From Prorocentrum cordatum (taxonomy: Eukaryota > Sar > Dinophyceae > Prorocentrales > Prorocentraceae), in assembly GCA_963575745.1 (NCBI GenBank), contig CAUYUJ010017893.1:474946-538945 (forward strand): DNA of 64,000 nt, in the 5' to 3' direction. The notes under the pieces are model-generated. The model saw nothing but the letters and a program-made list of their open reading frames with translations. It was not told the origin of the DNA and ran no database searches. This document shows, piece after piece, positions 33,061-43,709 of the stretch. Each line of letters starts with the position of its first letter. Position 1 is the stretch's first letter. The position numbers and the translations under genes are program-made.

Positions 33061-33085
33061 CGTCTCAAGGCTCCCAAAACCCTAA

Positions 33086-33245
33086 ATCGGCGGTGGACAG
33101 ACCAACCTTTAGCAAATCTCCCCTCAGTGAAAACGGCCTGGGACCGAAACCGACGAACCTGGACCCGCAAAAATGACGGCCGCGACGCCCTCTCGCGAAC
33201 CGAAAGCGGCCAATTCGCTAATCGACGTGTCAAGGTAGGTCTGCC
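33086..33245 (+). repeat. Rep-C copy 4
   Basis: AAATCGGCGGTGGACAGACC, GACCCGCAAAAATGACGGCC and ATCGACGTGTCAAGGTAGG. Confidence 0.85.
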
Positions 33246-33467
33246 CACCTCCGACCTGCAGCGTCGGCGAAATCTCCGGGCACACCTCCGACCCATGGTC
33301 GTGCGGCCGGGAGCCAGCGGATCGCCCGGCCGCGGCGGCTCGCGGACGCGCGCTGATAGCTGCGGCATGCATCCCGCCCCCCTTCCGGGGGCGGAGGCGG
33401 AGCTGCGCCACGAGCATAGAAACAGACACTTCTACTCTGTGCCCCTCAAAAATGATTGGGGGTATGA

Positions 33468-33515
33468 CCTGTAGTCCGGGGAGGGTACCCGTAGTCCGGG
33501 GGAGGGGTACCTTTA
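33468..33515 (+). repeat. GTAGTCCGGGG minisatellite, short tract
   Basis: Three GTAGTCCGGGGGAGGGTACC-like units; the main array lies at 34905-35157, beyond the TAGCA and CTA blocks. Confidence 0.8.
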
Positions 33516-33704
33516 CCAGGAGGGCAACACATAGCACCAGGACATCGGCACTTTCATTCCTGTCGAGGTTTTAGGCAGTCCAGATAGGTCTATAGGTCTG
33601 GAGGGATATTTCCCTACCTAGGCTCTGCCAAGAAGGGTTCTTACTCTCTTGGCTTCAAGGGCCGGGCAGTGGGAACCGGCCCGGGCGGTTCCCCCAGTTG
33701 CGCC

Positions 33705-34140
33705 CCCTTAGCTTAGCTTTGCTTATACCATCTTAGATTAGCCTAGCTTAACTTAGCTTAGCTTAGCCGGGCTTAGCTTAGCTTATCTTGGCTTAGCTTG
33801 GTTTAGCGCAGCATTAGCATAGCATGGCATAGTAAAACATAACATGACATATCATAGCATAGCATAGCATAGCCTCGCGCAGCATGGCATATCATAGCAT
33901 ATCATATCATAGTCTGGCGCAGAATAACATAGCATAACATATCATAGCATATCATACCATAGCGCAGCATAGCATAGCATAACATAGCTTAGCTTAGCAT
34001 AGCACAGCGCAGCATAGCATAGCACAGTATAACATAGCATAGCGCAGCATCGCATAGCATAGCATAGCATAGCATAGCGCAGCATAGCATAGCACAGCAT
34101 AGCATAGCATAGTGCAGCCTAGCGTAGCGCAGCATAGCAT
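33705..34140 (+). repeat. TAGCA / TAGCT pentanucleotide block
   Basis: (TTAGC)n and then (ATAGC)n with GCGCAGC and ACATAGC variants. Confidence 0.93.
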
Positions 34141-34203
34141 GTGTTCATGTAGATGTAGCTGTAGGTGTAGATGTGGATGTAGGTCGAGATGCAGATTATG
34201 AAT

Positions 34204-34796
<593 letters not shown>

Positions 34797-34904
34797 GCTA
34801 CAACTGCGTCGATGAGGAGAACGAGGAGGACGGCATTTACCGTTACTACTAATATTGCTCTCCCCGGGGCTCCAACTCCTAGGTAGGGTCGCTCTGGGAT
34901 AATT

Positions 34905-35157
34905 TTTAGAAGGTCAGGGTCGTCGGAGGGGGTACCAAAAGTCCGGGGTGGGGTACCTGTAGTCTGGGGGAAGGGTACCTGTAGTCCGGGGGGGGGGGGT
35001 ACCTGCAGTTGTAGTCCTGTGGGGGTACCCGTAGTCCAGGGGGGTACCTGCAGTCCGGGGGGGGAGTCCCTGTAATCCGGGGGAGGGGTATACAGTATAC
35101 CTGTTGTTCGGGACGGGGGTATCTGTAGTCCGGGGGGTACTTGTAGTCCGGGGACCC
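34905..35157 (+). repeat. GTACCTGTAGTCCGGGG minisatellite
   Basis: About ten 18-25-bp units of GGTACCTGTAGTCCGGG with variable G runs. Confidence 0.92.
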
Positions 35158-35204
35158 AGAACTATTGAGGGACACAGAGTCTCTTGTTCCCATCGCACTT
35201 AAGG

Positions 35205-35395
35205 ACCACATCCAAAAAATAAGTTCGAGCACCCAGAAAGGTGCCGAAAAGGTGTCGAACGAGTATCGCCTCCCAGGGCCCTACACGTGAAAGTCCTCAA
35301 GTTTCGGTACTTTCTTGTTGTTGGTGCTCGAAATAATTTGTGGTGGTCGAAGCTAAACTGGGTTGGAACATCATAACCAAACACCCTGCGACGAA
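35205..35395 (+). repeat. Rep-L copy 3
   Basis: AATAAGTTCGAGCACCCAGA, CACGTGAAAGTCCTCAAGTT and GGTTGGAACATCATAACC. Confidence 0.82.
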
Positions 35396-35559
35396 CTTCG
35401 CATGCACCTTCAAGGAGGGCGGCGGCGTATCGAGTCGCTGGCTCCCGCAGGTGATATCTGTACACCGCCACCCTCCCCCCGAGGCCCAGAGGCAGTCCAC
35501 TGGAGGATGTGCGCGTATGTATTTTTGTGGCGGAGAAGGAGTCGGGGATCTCTTCCGAC

Positions 35560-35715
35560 CCGGGTCAATCCAGACCCGGGTCAATCCGGCCGTGCAGGAT
35601 CCTGCAGAACCCTGCAGGGTCCTGCAAGATCCTGTGCCGAAGCCTGGGTCAGTGCGCCCCTGGTCCTGCAGGATACTGCAAGATCTGGCGCTCTGACTGA
35701 CCCCCGTTTGCGTTG
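35560..35715 (+). repeat. Rep-K copy 2
   Basis: GACCCGGGTCAATCCAGACC, CTGCAGGGTCCTGCAAGATC and CTGACTGACCCCCGTTTGC. Confidence 0.8.
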
Positions 35716-35809
35716 ATGGCGGGTTCAGCCATGGAGACGAAAAGCCTCCAGGAGGCCCGAGAAGGACGAAAGGGAGAGCCGCCATTGCCTCGACCGACTC
35801 TCTTCCGAT

Positions 35810-35829
35810 TCTCCTCCTCCTCCTCCTCT

Positions 35830-35861
<32 letters not shown>

Positions 35862-35945
35862 CACCTCCTCCTCCTCCTCCTCCTCCTCCTCCTAATACTC
35901 CTCATTATCCTCCTTCTCCTCCTCCTCCCCCTCCCCCTCCCCCCA
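35810..35945 (+). repeat. TCC / TCG trinucleotide tract
   Basis: CTCCTCCTCC and CCTCGTCCTCGTCC arrays. Confidence 0.9.
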
Positions 35946-36256
35946 TCATCCGCATCGGGCGGCTACCACCTACCTGCGAATCCCACCGTCGCCTTGCCCG
36001 CGCAGAGAGCGAGGCCGCGGGAGGCCTCTCGGCGGCAGCAGAACAGCTTGACCTTGCTGACGTCTCCAGCCTCGTCTGTCCTCCCACGCCGCACTCTCTC
36101 CGCCGCCCTGCAGCTCACCGTGCACGTCGCGAACGGAACACGTCTGAAGCAACCTGTGCAAGCCCACCGAGTGCGGAGCCGATGCCCGAGCGCTTCGAGA
36201 TGCAACAGCTGTGGCATGTTCCGGACGCCCCGAGCCCAAACATGTTGGCGTCTCTG
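35946..36256. other. no gene recognised
   Basis: Unique GC-rich sequence. On the minus strand CACAGCTGTTGCATCTCGAAG and a Cys/Arg-rich frame were considered, without a supported motif. Confidence 0.4.
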
Positions 36257-36510
36257 GAGGCCTCCTAGATGGGGTCCGAGTAGATGGGGTCAAACGATCG
36301 CGCCGCATTGCCAATGCATCGGCGAACGGCGATGCGTCGGCGGTGCATCGGCGATGCATCGGCGATACACCGGCGTCGTCGGCGGCTCGCCAGCGACGCC
36401 GGTGTGGAGAAAGTAAGGCTCCACGTCGAGCCACATCGCTGACGCATCGGCGATGCGGCGCGATCCACCGACCCTATCGATCCGGAAGCAATATAGAAGG
36501 CCTGGGAGAC
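36257..36510 (+). mobile_element. Rep-G copy 1: foldback with CGATGCATCG palindromes
   Basis: GGAGGCCTCCTAGATGGGGT starts the left arm. The interior carries repeated CGGCGATGCATCGGCG, then GGCTCCACGTCGAGCC. The right arm has decayed to GAAGGCCTGGGAG. Confidence 0.8.
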
Positions 36511-36925
36511 CTATAGACCTACTATGAAATGTTCTTCAAAACCCCAAATGCTCTCATAACAAAAGCAATGTTCTTAGAACATAAAAACCCGCTCCGACGT
36601 GTTAAAACAGGACAGTCTCAGCCAAGACCGTACTGAGTATAGTTCGTGCAGACCACAGAGGGTTACCAGAATTTCTTGGGTGGGCCTACAGGCCAGCAGG
36701 GACGCTTCGCCACTGGCAGATAGAGTCTCACCTGTGCTTCCGCCGCCTTCCGCCGGCGGAGCCGACCCGTCTAACTCCCGCATGCCTCCCGCGGGCCCTT
36801 CGCAGAGAGGAGGATCTGCGGCCAACGACTCCCGCGCGGATCTGCTCGGGCACGGCGGGCTCGTGCCATGACCACCCCGAGGATGGGGCTTCTGACACCG
36901 CCTGGACCGTCCACCCGGGAACGAT
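36511..36925. other. no gene recognised
   Basis: A lower-GC part at 36520-36680 and a GGAAGC-type region with TTCCGCCGCCTTCCGCC at about 36738. No motif on either strand. Confidence 0.4.
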
Positions 36926-37090
36926 CATTACGCTGCATCCTCGGGGGCCCTGGCATGTCACGTCGCGGCCCCATCCGCGTCGAATCCGTGTCGGACTCGT
37001 CGAAGCCGTGTCGAAGCCGTGTCGAACCCGCGTCGAATGCCCGCGCCCAATCCGCGCCGAGCCCGCATCGAGCCCGCGCCGGGCCCTAGA
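36926..37090 (+). repeat. GTCGAACCCGC-type minisatellite
   Basis: GTCGAAGCCGT / GTCGAACCCGC / CGAGCCCGC units recur 10-12 bp apart; a relative is at 58790-58872. Confidence 0.8.
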
Positions 37091-37399
37091 AACGACACCC
37101 ATTTGGGGGGGCAGGCGAGGTCCCCCGAAGCTGCAACGGAACGATCAGCGGCTTTCGATCGCCATGCCGTTCCATACTCTGGGGATCTACTGACCCGGGT
37201 CAATCCAGACCCGTTGGCCCCCGTCTCTTGAGCCTCCAATCCCAGACCCCCGACGCCGTGAGTTCTTCATCGCGCGGCCCCCCAGAGATGCGGACCCGTT
37301 CCCCAAGGCCGGCGTTTCACCCTGCGTCGTTTTGTGACGGCCCCGAGGCACGGTGAGGGCCCCCAGAGTCCGGAAATAGCGAAAGACCTTCTGTCCTGA

Positions 37400-37626
37400 C
37401 TTTGTCATGACTCGAATCGAAGAAAAGAAACAACTACATAAGCAGAAACTTTTGGCGCTCCGCGCAGATTTCTTGGATCTGCGCTGGACACCCCTCCCTG
37501 GCGCGCGGAGCGCGCCGGGGGTTGCGCCATAGGCGCCGCCAGGCAGGCCCAGGCGCGGATCCAAGAAATCAACGCACGCGGAGCGCCAACAGGTTTCTGG
37601 TTGTGGCGTTCTTTCTTCTCCGAGTC
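37400..37626 (+). mobile_element. Rep-F copy 1: GC-rich foldback
   Basis: The left arm (CATGACTCGAATCGAAGAAA, AACTTTTGGCGCTCCGCG, GATTTCTTGGATCTGCG) is mirrored by the right arm (GCGCGGATCCAAGAAATC, CGGAGCGCCAACAGGTTT, TTCTTCTCCGAGTCGTCAT). The centre GGCGCGCGGAGCGCGCC can form a second hairpin. No ORF. Confidence 0.82.
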
Positions 37627-37737
37627 GTCATCTTTGTCATGGCTCGAGGGGGTCTGGGATACGCGCGAACGCCGGCGAAGACGTATACATCAGCTTCCTC
37701 CCGCCGCTCCAGTGGCAAAAAGCCGCACCTGCTGGTG

Positions 37738-38105
37738 GAGGAAGAGGAGGAAGGAGGGGGAGGAGGAGGAGGAGGAGGAGGAGGAGGGGGAGGAGGAGGA
37801 GGAGTAGGAGGAGAGGAGGAGGAAGGAGGAGGAGGAGAGGAGGAGGAGGAGGAGAAGAAGGAGGAGGTGAAAAAGGAGGAGGAGGAGGAGAATGAGGAGG
37901 AGGACGAGGAGGAGGAGGACGAGGAGGAGGAGGAGGAGGAGGAGGAGGAGGAGGAGGAGGAGGAAGGGAGGAGGAGGAGGAGGAGGAATGGGGGGAGGAG
38001 GAGGAGCAGGAGGAGGAGCAGGAGGAGGATGAGGAGGAGGAAGAGGAGGAGGAGGAATAGGAATAGGAGGAGGAGGAGGAGGAGGAGGAGGAGGAGGAGG
38101 ACTCG
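37738..38105 (+). repeat. GGA trinucleotide tract, about 370 bp
   Basis: Near-continuous GAGGAGGA with GAA, GAC and AAT interruptions. It gives Glu/Gly/Arg-rich and Ser/Pro/Leu-rich open frames that I reject. Confidence 0.95.
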
Positions 38106-38273
38106 AGGAGGTCTGGGATGCTGGCCGTTGCCGAGCGGCGCTCCGCCTCTCGCACGCCCGCGCTGCGTGCGTGCGGGGAGCGCAGCCGCGCTGGCATGCG
38201 TCGTTTGCGCGCGCCCGCCGCACCACCCCGGGAAATACGGGGCGAGGAACGCCGGGAGCGAGGAGACTGGAGG

Positions 38274-38427
38274 TAGGTCGGGCATGTCCTCCTACATCCG
38301 GATTTTGGAACAGAATTTCAAGCTATCCAAAAGTGATCGAATAGCCAAAAGAGCACGAATAATCGTCCCCGTACTATTTCTTGACTGTTCTTGAGTAGTC
38401 CTCCTGTAGAGGGACATGGACGACTTA
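38274..38427 (+). mobile_element. Rep-E copy 3 with 10-bp target-site duplication
   Basis: TAGGTCGGGCATGTCCTCCT to GGACATGGACGACTTA, flanked on both sides by AGACTGGAGG (38264-38273 and 38428-38437). The right duplicate is the start of Rep-H, so Rep-E inserted at the edge of Rep-H. Confidence 0.85.
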
Positions 38428-38800
38428 AGACTGGAGGGGACCCAGGGACACACGAACAAAGAGACACAAACCCTGCGATGCTGGCGTTGCATTTCTTTCA
38501 CAACGAGCGTTTTCGCTCAATTTCGAGCCCCAAGACCCTCACAGATAGATCCGGCTGGAAACATGACGCAGAACGATGGGGTCCAGGTGTCTGGTCGTGA
38601 TTTTGTTTTGCGATGTTGCCTTCTTTTTTGCAACGTCGGAACTCAGAGACTCCCAGGACTCCCCCATATATCATATACCTCCCCACCTCTCCCAGGATTT
38701 CCCCCCCCCACTCCCCACAGTTTCCCAGATCTTCCTGGGGATGGACGATTATTTGTGTCTGCGTGTGTTTCCCCACCTGAGAGACAGAGGATGCAGTTGA
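38428..38800 (+). repeat. Rep-H copy 2, interrupted by a Rep-I unit
   Basis: The Rep-H start GGGGACCCAGGGACACACGA runs to about 38474. It is followed by about 180 bp of Rep-I (ACAACGAGCGTTTTCGCTCA, CAGAACGATGGGGTCCAGG, TTTTTTGCAACGTCGG). Rep-H then resumes at about 38656 with CCCAGGACTCCCCC and ends near GACAGAGGATGC. Confidence 0.75.
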
Positions 38801-39095
38801 CCCGTCTGGTAAGGACGCGCGGTACGGATGCAAGGGCCTTGGAGGGCCATGCATGGTAGCGCTGTTCGAACGAGGTTGGCCAGCGAAAGTCACCGAGGAT
38901 GGGCCGAAGGGGCAAGGATGCAGGGGTGGGCTTGGCAAGTCGTTCACCCGTGCGGTGCGGGCTGTCTGCCCAGGCCCCCGACGTCATGTTTTTTTCATGG
39001 TGCGACCCCTGCATCGTTTTTTTGGGCGGTCGCGAGGTCTGGTAAGGGCCTCCCCAGAGGCCGGGAATAGCGAAACAACTTCCGTCCTGATTTTC
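38801..39095. other. no gene recognised
   Basis: GC-rich spacer; CGACGTCATGTTTTTTTCATGG at about 38980 in pieces resembles neither Rep-F nor Rep-E. Confidence 0.35.
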
Positions 39096-39318
39096 GTCAT
39101 GACTCGAGTAGAAGAAAAAAAAACACCTGCATAAGCAGAACAGTTTGGCGCTCCGCGCGGATCTCTTGGATCTGCGTCGTACCCCCCTCCCTACGCGCGC
39201 GGTGCGCGCCAGGGGCGGCGCCCGAGGCGCCGCCCGGGGCGCCCAGGCGCGGATCCAAGAAACCCGCGTGGAGCGCCAACAAGTTTATGTTCATGGCGTT
39301 TTTCCTTCTTCGAGAGGA
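39096..39318 (+). mobile_element. Rep-F copy 2
   Basis: TCATGACTCGAGTAGAAGAA, TTTGGCGCTCCGCGCGGATC, the centre GCGCGCGGTGCGCGCC and GGCGGCGCCCGAGGCGCCGC, then GCGCGGATCCAAGAAACCCG and GAGCGCCAACAAGTTTATGT. Both arms and both central hairpins are present. Confidence 0.85.
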
Positions 39319-39398
39319 GACCTCTCATCGTGATTGCTTCGCACCAGGAGGGGGTCTGGAAAAGTCGCTCGTCCTCGCGGTGCGGGCTGGCTGTAGCC

Positions 39399-39560
39399 TT
39401 AGGACGGGCCTGTCCCCCTACAGGGGGATTTCAAACGAGAAAAAGAACAGAGTCAAGACATACTCAGACATAGTCAACAATTGTCAAACAAACTGACCCC
39501 ACATCAGTTTCGGACATTTTGTTGAGCATTCCCCCTGTCGAGGGACACGCCCGACTTAAA
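39399..39560 (+). mobile_element. Rep-E copy 4 with 14-bp flanking duplication
   Basis: TTAGGACGGGCCTGTCCCCC to ACACGCCCGACTTAAA, flanked by GGCTGGCTGTAGCC at 39385-39398 and 39561-39574. The AT-rich core is typical of the family. Confidence 0.85.
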
Positions 39561-39699
39561 GGCTGGCTGTAGCCGCCGCGGCCAGGACCAGAGGACGCCC
39601 TCTCGGCGGTGCCCTCTCCCCGTCTCGCGGTCAGCAGACCCGCCGGGCGAGGGCGGCCGCGCGGCCTCCCGCCTCTCCCGGCGGTAGGCAGCTTCAACT

Positions 39700-39762
39700 G
39701 TAGGAGGAGGAGGAGGAGGAGGAGGAGGAGGAGGAGGGGGAGGAGGAGGGGGAGGGAGACAA
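39700..39762 (+). repeat. GGA trinucleotide tract
   Basis: (GGA)n of about 60 bp. Confidence 0.92.
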
Positions 39763-39879
39763 GCTAGGTGCGCTCGCGTCATACCTGACATCCTACCCCT
39801 CCCTCCCATCCCTTACCATGGCGTAGTAGATCCCCTCTCTACTCGCACAGTCGGATGTCGAGCAGGGCAATGGGCAATG

Positions 39880-40150
39880 ATCCCGAAAGGGTACGCGATG
39901 CATTGTAGAGCACGGCATGGCATGGCGTAGAAGAGCACCGCAAAGCGTAGTATGTCACAGCATGGCGTGGCGTGGCGTAGTGACGAATTGCATCACAAAG
40001 CTTTGCAACGCAAAGCATGGCATCGCACAGCGGCCCCGAACATAAGATTGCATAGCATGGCGTTGAAGATCAAAGCGTAGCATGGCATAGCACGACGTGG
40101 CACTTAAGCACTGCATATCACAGCTCCAGCTGAAGGCATGGCATCGCGCA
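39880..40150 (+). repeat. GCATGGCATAG-type degenerate pentanucleotide block
   Basis: CATGGCATGGCGTAG, AAAGCATGGCATCGCACAG and similar words recur. Confidence 0.75.
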
Positions 40151-40196
40151 GCGGAACGCAACCTAGCATTGCATTGCATGCCGTGGCATGGCACGG

Positions 40197-40325
40197 GAAA
40201 TGAGGCCAGCGCTGCAGCGGAAACACGATTCGGAACGAGCGGAAGCACGGAAATGAGGCCAGCGCTGCAGCGGGAGCACGATTCGGAACGAGCGGGGCCC
40301 GAAAATGAGGCTGGCGCCTCAGCGA
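40197..40325 (+). repeat. 52-53-bp tandem repeat, 2.4 units
   Basis: GAAATGAGGCCAGCGCTGCA is at 40197 and 40250; a diverged third unit starts at about 40302. Confidence 0.92.
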
Positions 40326-40472
40326 GAGCAACATCTTGAAAAAAACTGCAGGCGAAAACCCAACTCCGGGGAACCCTGTGAAAAATAAACAATACGCGGG
40401 GGGGGGGGCGAACACTCCCAACCCGTCATCAGGGGAAGGAGGAGAGTAGTATTCATGTTGAGTAATTGTGGA

Positions 40473-40548
40473 GGAAGGGGAGGAGGAGGAGGAGGAGGAG
40501 GAGGAGGAGGAGGAGGAGAAGGAGGAGGAGGAGGAGGAGGGAGGACCA
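40473..40548 (+). repeat. GGA trinucleotide tract
   Basis: (GGA)n with GAAGGGG and GAGAAGG interruptions. Confidence 0.92.
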
Positions 40549-40562
40549 GACCACAGACAAAT

Positions 40563-40824
40563 AAAGTAGGAGCCCGACCACAAGAGACCTTCAACCAGAA
40601 ACCGAAACCCCACAGGACCCCCCTCGAGTCATGAACAACTCACGACGAGAGGTCACGTCGTGGACAGATCACGACGTCGGGGGTCTGGGAACCGAGACCC
40701 CAGGACGTCCATGGATTTTTAGAGCGGGAGCGTGTCGCCTTCCATGGCAAAACCGCGGCAACCCAAGAAACTCGGGGCACCCTGGAGGCAAGAAGGGTGT
40801 TTCTGGGCGTGGGTTCCCACTGTA
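40563..40824 (+). mobile_element. Rep-A copy 5 with an internal insertion of about 85 bp
   Basis: AGTAGGAGCCCGACCACAAG to TTCCCACTGTA. It is about 80 bp longer than usual because GGACCCCCCTCGAGTCATGA through CGACGTCGGGGGTCTGG is inserted before GAGACCCCAGGACG. No clear target duplication. Confidence 0.75.
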
Positions 40825-40970
40825 CCCTCGGAGCCTCCCAGGGACGCCCCTCAGAGGCCGACATCAGACAGACACCACAGATGGTTCAGCGAAACATTCC
40901 CTTCTCGCCTTCTCCCTTCTGATGGGCCTCTGATTGGTGCCCCAAGATGGCCCCAAGATGGCCCCAAGAT

Positions 40971-41168
40971 CGGCGGCAAGCCTGGGCGGGAAGTGAGAAG
41001 GGACGGGCCTCTTTAGGAGGCTCGGAGGTCCCCTGGCTTTCCGAAACGCTTCCTAAGACTTCCCCGAAGACACAGAAACCTTCTCGGAAGGCGCGAGGGC
41101 TTCTGGCAAGTCCCGCCGCCTTCTGAGAAGGCCTTCTCCCTTCCACTTCCCCCCCTCGCTCGCCGCCG
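40971..41168 (+). mobile_element. Rep-D copy 3
   Basis: CGGCGGCAAGCCTGGGCGGG on the left, CTTCCCCCCCTCGCTCGCCG on the right. The interior has GGCGCGAGGGCTTCTGG and CCGCCGCCTTCTGAGAAGGC. 198 bp, the same as copy 1. Confidence 0.8.
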
Positions 41169-41424
41169 ACAAGTGGAACCTACAGAGGCCAAGGGAGCCC
41201 CATGAGGGCCCCCACTGAGCCCCAGGAGAGCCCCAAGGGAGGCCCGAGACCGCCCCCCACGGGTGGCCCCACGAGAGCCCCCAGAAGGGGCCTGCAGCGG
41301 CTCCCAGACGGCCCCCAGCGCGCCCCAAGGCGCCACAGGAGTGCTCCGGCGGGGCGAGGCCAAGCAATGCAGGTTCGTGCCGTGCCGACCCCAGCGTTGG
41401 CTGCCGACACCGCGGGATCTGCAG

Positions 41425-41640
41425 TAACAAGCAAAAACATAGACAGCAGCTTTTGGTGCTCCGCGCGGATTTCTTGGATCTGCGTCGGGTCCCCCTGCCT
41501 ACGCGCGCGGTGCGCGCCAGGGGCGGCGCCGGAGGCGCCGTCAGGGGGCCCAGGCGCGGATCCAAGAAATCCGCGCGGAGCGCCAAACACTTCATGTTTA
41601 CGGCGCTCTTCCTTCTTCTTCTTCTTCTTCGAGAAAACCC
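41425..41640 (+). mobile_element. Rep-F copy 3
   Basis: CAGCTTTTGGTGCTCCGCGC, ATTTCTTGGATCTGCGTCGG, central GGCGGCGCCGGAGGCGCCGT, right arm GCGCGGATCCAAGAAATCCG and GGAGCGCCAAACACTTCATG, ending in a TTC run. Confidence 0.85.
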
Positions 41641-41669
41641 TCTCACCGTGATTCTTGCTCACACCGCGA

Positions 41670-41745
41670 GGGGGCCCGGATCCAAGAAGTCCGCGCGGAG
41701 CGCCAAAAAAGTGCATGTCGATGCCGCTGTTGCTCCTTCGAGGCT
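41670..41745 (+). repeat. Rep-F right arm only
   Basis: CCCGGATCCAAGAAGTCCGC and GGAGCGCCAAAAAAGTGCA, directly downstream of Rep-F copy 3. Confidence 0.75.
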
Positions 41746-41948
41746 CGCTCCACAGCAGCGCACAGAGGCCCCGCATGCCTCGACGGCGGCCCCAGCAGCG
41801 CCCTGCCCACGAGGGGCCCTCGAGCGGCCAGCACGGTCGGCGCCTCTGCGACGGCTGTTTGTTCTCGCTGCTTTTCCTGGGCCTGCTCGGGCCGACCCCG
41901 AGCTTCGGCCTGACGGCTGCCCCCCTCCCTGTTCCACGGCATCCTCCT

Positions 41949-42130
41949 GCAGGAGGGGGCGCGACCACAAGACGCCCTCCGCAAGAAACCCCAACCCTGA
42001 GACCCAAGGACGTCCGTGGATCTTTGGTGTGGGAACGTCGCGCTTTCCGCAGCAGAGCCATCGAAAGCCAGAGAAACCAAGGGCACCCTGGAGGCGAGCA
42101 GGGTGTTCCTTGGCACGGGTTTCCACTGTA
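41949..42130 (+). mobile_element. Rep-A copy 6
   Basis: GCAGGAGGGGGCGCGACCAC (left end decayed) to GGTTTCCACTGTA, 182 bp. Confidence 0.83.
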
Positions 42131-42972
42131 CGCTTCCCCGATCAATCCAACTCAGCCGAGGACTGGGAGCACACGACGAAGCGTCAACAGTCTGTCTGGT
42201 CAGATTCAGCCGACGTCCAGGTCGACGCGCAGCAGCGACGGCGACACGAAGCAGGCGTGGGGCGCAGCCACCGTCAGAGAAGCTGTGCGGCACCTCGCTA
42301 CTATAGGGCTTGCACAACAAAGGAGGGAACACAATGCAATGCCAGCAGCGCGCTGCGGTTCCTGCTGGCTCTTCAGCCAGAACGGCGAGTGAGGAGGGTC
42401 AAGGAACTGGAGACGAGGAGGAGGAGGAGGAGGAGGAGCAGGAGGAGCAGGAGGCGGAAGAAAGACGAGGAGAGCAGCAAGAGAGCAACCCCAAATCCCT
42501 GAAAGCTGCCATGCTCCTGGACAGCCGACGAGAGCGGTTTCGATGCGCGGCCCCAGAGGTCCCCAACCTTCCCTGTGGCTAATCTGCCGCACCACGTCCA
42601 TGGTCGATGATCCCGGGGCCCAAATGCAGGCCACCCGAAAAAGACGCCCGGATGGCGGCACTCATATCGTCGGAGATCTGGGTTTGCCAGGGTGCCCCGG
42701 GTGGCGCGGGCGGCCCAGCCTCTCCGACACGCTCGAATCATTACGTTTGTTTTTCTGTAAGCCCCTCTTAGTCCAGATGTCTGTGGATTACTTGAAAGAG
42801 GCGGCAAGTAGCAGCAGATGGCTAGCGGCAACTGGCGGCACACTCGCCCCGAGCCGACAGTCCACCAGTCACCCCCTATTCGCCCTTGATGGCAGCGAAA
42901 CGCCCCAAAAACCCTCTCGGCGAAAATCAAAGACTCCCAAAAACACAAACCTGAGACGCACACCTGGACCAG
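42131..42972. other. no gene recognised; short GGA tract
   Basis: GAGGAGGAGG lies at about 42414-42450. I see no motif in either strand of the remainder. Confidence 0.4.
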
Positions 42973-43152
42973 TACAGTAGGAGGTCAACCACAAAAAACT
43001 GTCCACAAGAAACCCAGCCCAGAGACACCAGGACGTCCATTCATGCTTGGTGTAGGAGCGTCACGCTTCCCACAGCAAAACAATCGAAACCCAAGAAACC
43101 CAGGGCACCCTGGAGGCGAGCAGGGTGCTTCTTGGCAAGAGATCCCACTGTA
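42973..43152 (+). mobile_element. Rep-A copy 7
   Basis: TACAGTAGGAGGTCAACC to GATCCCACTGTA, exactly 180 bp like copy 1. Confidence 0.87.
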
Positions 43153-43269
43153 CTCGAGACGATGTCAGGGCTGCCGCGGTCGTTGCCATCCTCCTCGCCG
43201 GTACACTTCGTTGTGAACATTGTCTGGCCCTGCTGCCGCGATGCACGCCCCGTGATGCACACACGACGA

Positions 43270-43400
43270 GGCCAGGACCGGGAGCCACCAAAGTGGGGAC
43301 CTCGGAGATGCAGCAGCTCTGGAAGATGCATCGGGCGCCGCGGCCGTTCCAAAGCGCTCCGGGAGCGTTCTGGACTGGTCTGGAACGAGTCATCCCAGAA
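43270..43400 (+). repeat. Rep-M copy 3
   Basis: GCAGCTCTGGAAGATGCATC, GGGCGCCGCGGCCGTTCC and GAGCGTTCTGGACTGGTCTG. Confidence 0.75.
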
Positions 43401-43641
43401 GCCCCGCCCGATCACGCGTGCTTGCCTGCCTACTCGAAACATTGGGAAGCCTCCTTGCCCTACTTCCCCAGGCACTCCCCGTCGGCAGCCCGCTGAGACA
43501 CTCGCCGCCGAGCTCCTGTGCGGGTCTGGTTGGGAAGAGAAGCCGGACGCACCAAGAAAAATGGGACAGTCTGCTCTTACCTATCGTATGGTAGAGTGTG
43601 GCGAAGGGGGACACGTGAGCATCGCCAGCAGTCATAACAGT

Positions 43642-43647
<6 letters not shown>

Positions 43648-43671
<24 letters not shown>
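43648..43671 (+). repeat. TA dinucleotide microsatellite
   Basis: About 12 TA units followed by CATACACATG. Confidence 0.95.
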
Positions 43672-43676
<5 letters not shown>

Positions 43677-43709
43677 CACATGTGAATATGTAGACAGAAC
43701 ATAACTTAC

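Noticed and set aside
37522-38394. 290-residue Glu/Gly/Arg-rich frame and similar frames at 46-47 kb, 22.4 kb and 6.3 kb
   Set aside because: GGA/TCC trinucleotide tracts; nothing recognisable outside the tract.
40640-40735. Insertion inside Rep-A copy 5 as a second nested transposon
   Set aside because: I could not find a target duplication or convincing inverted ends.
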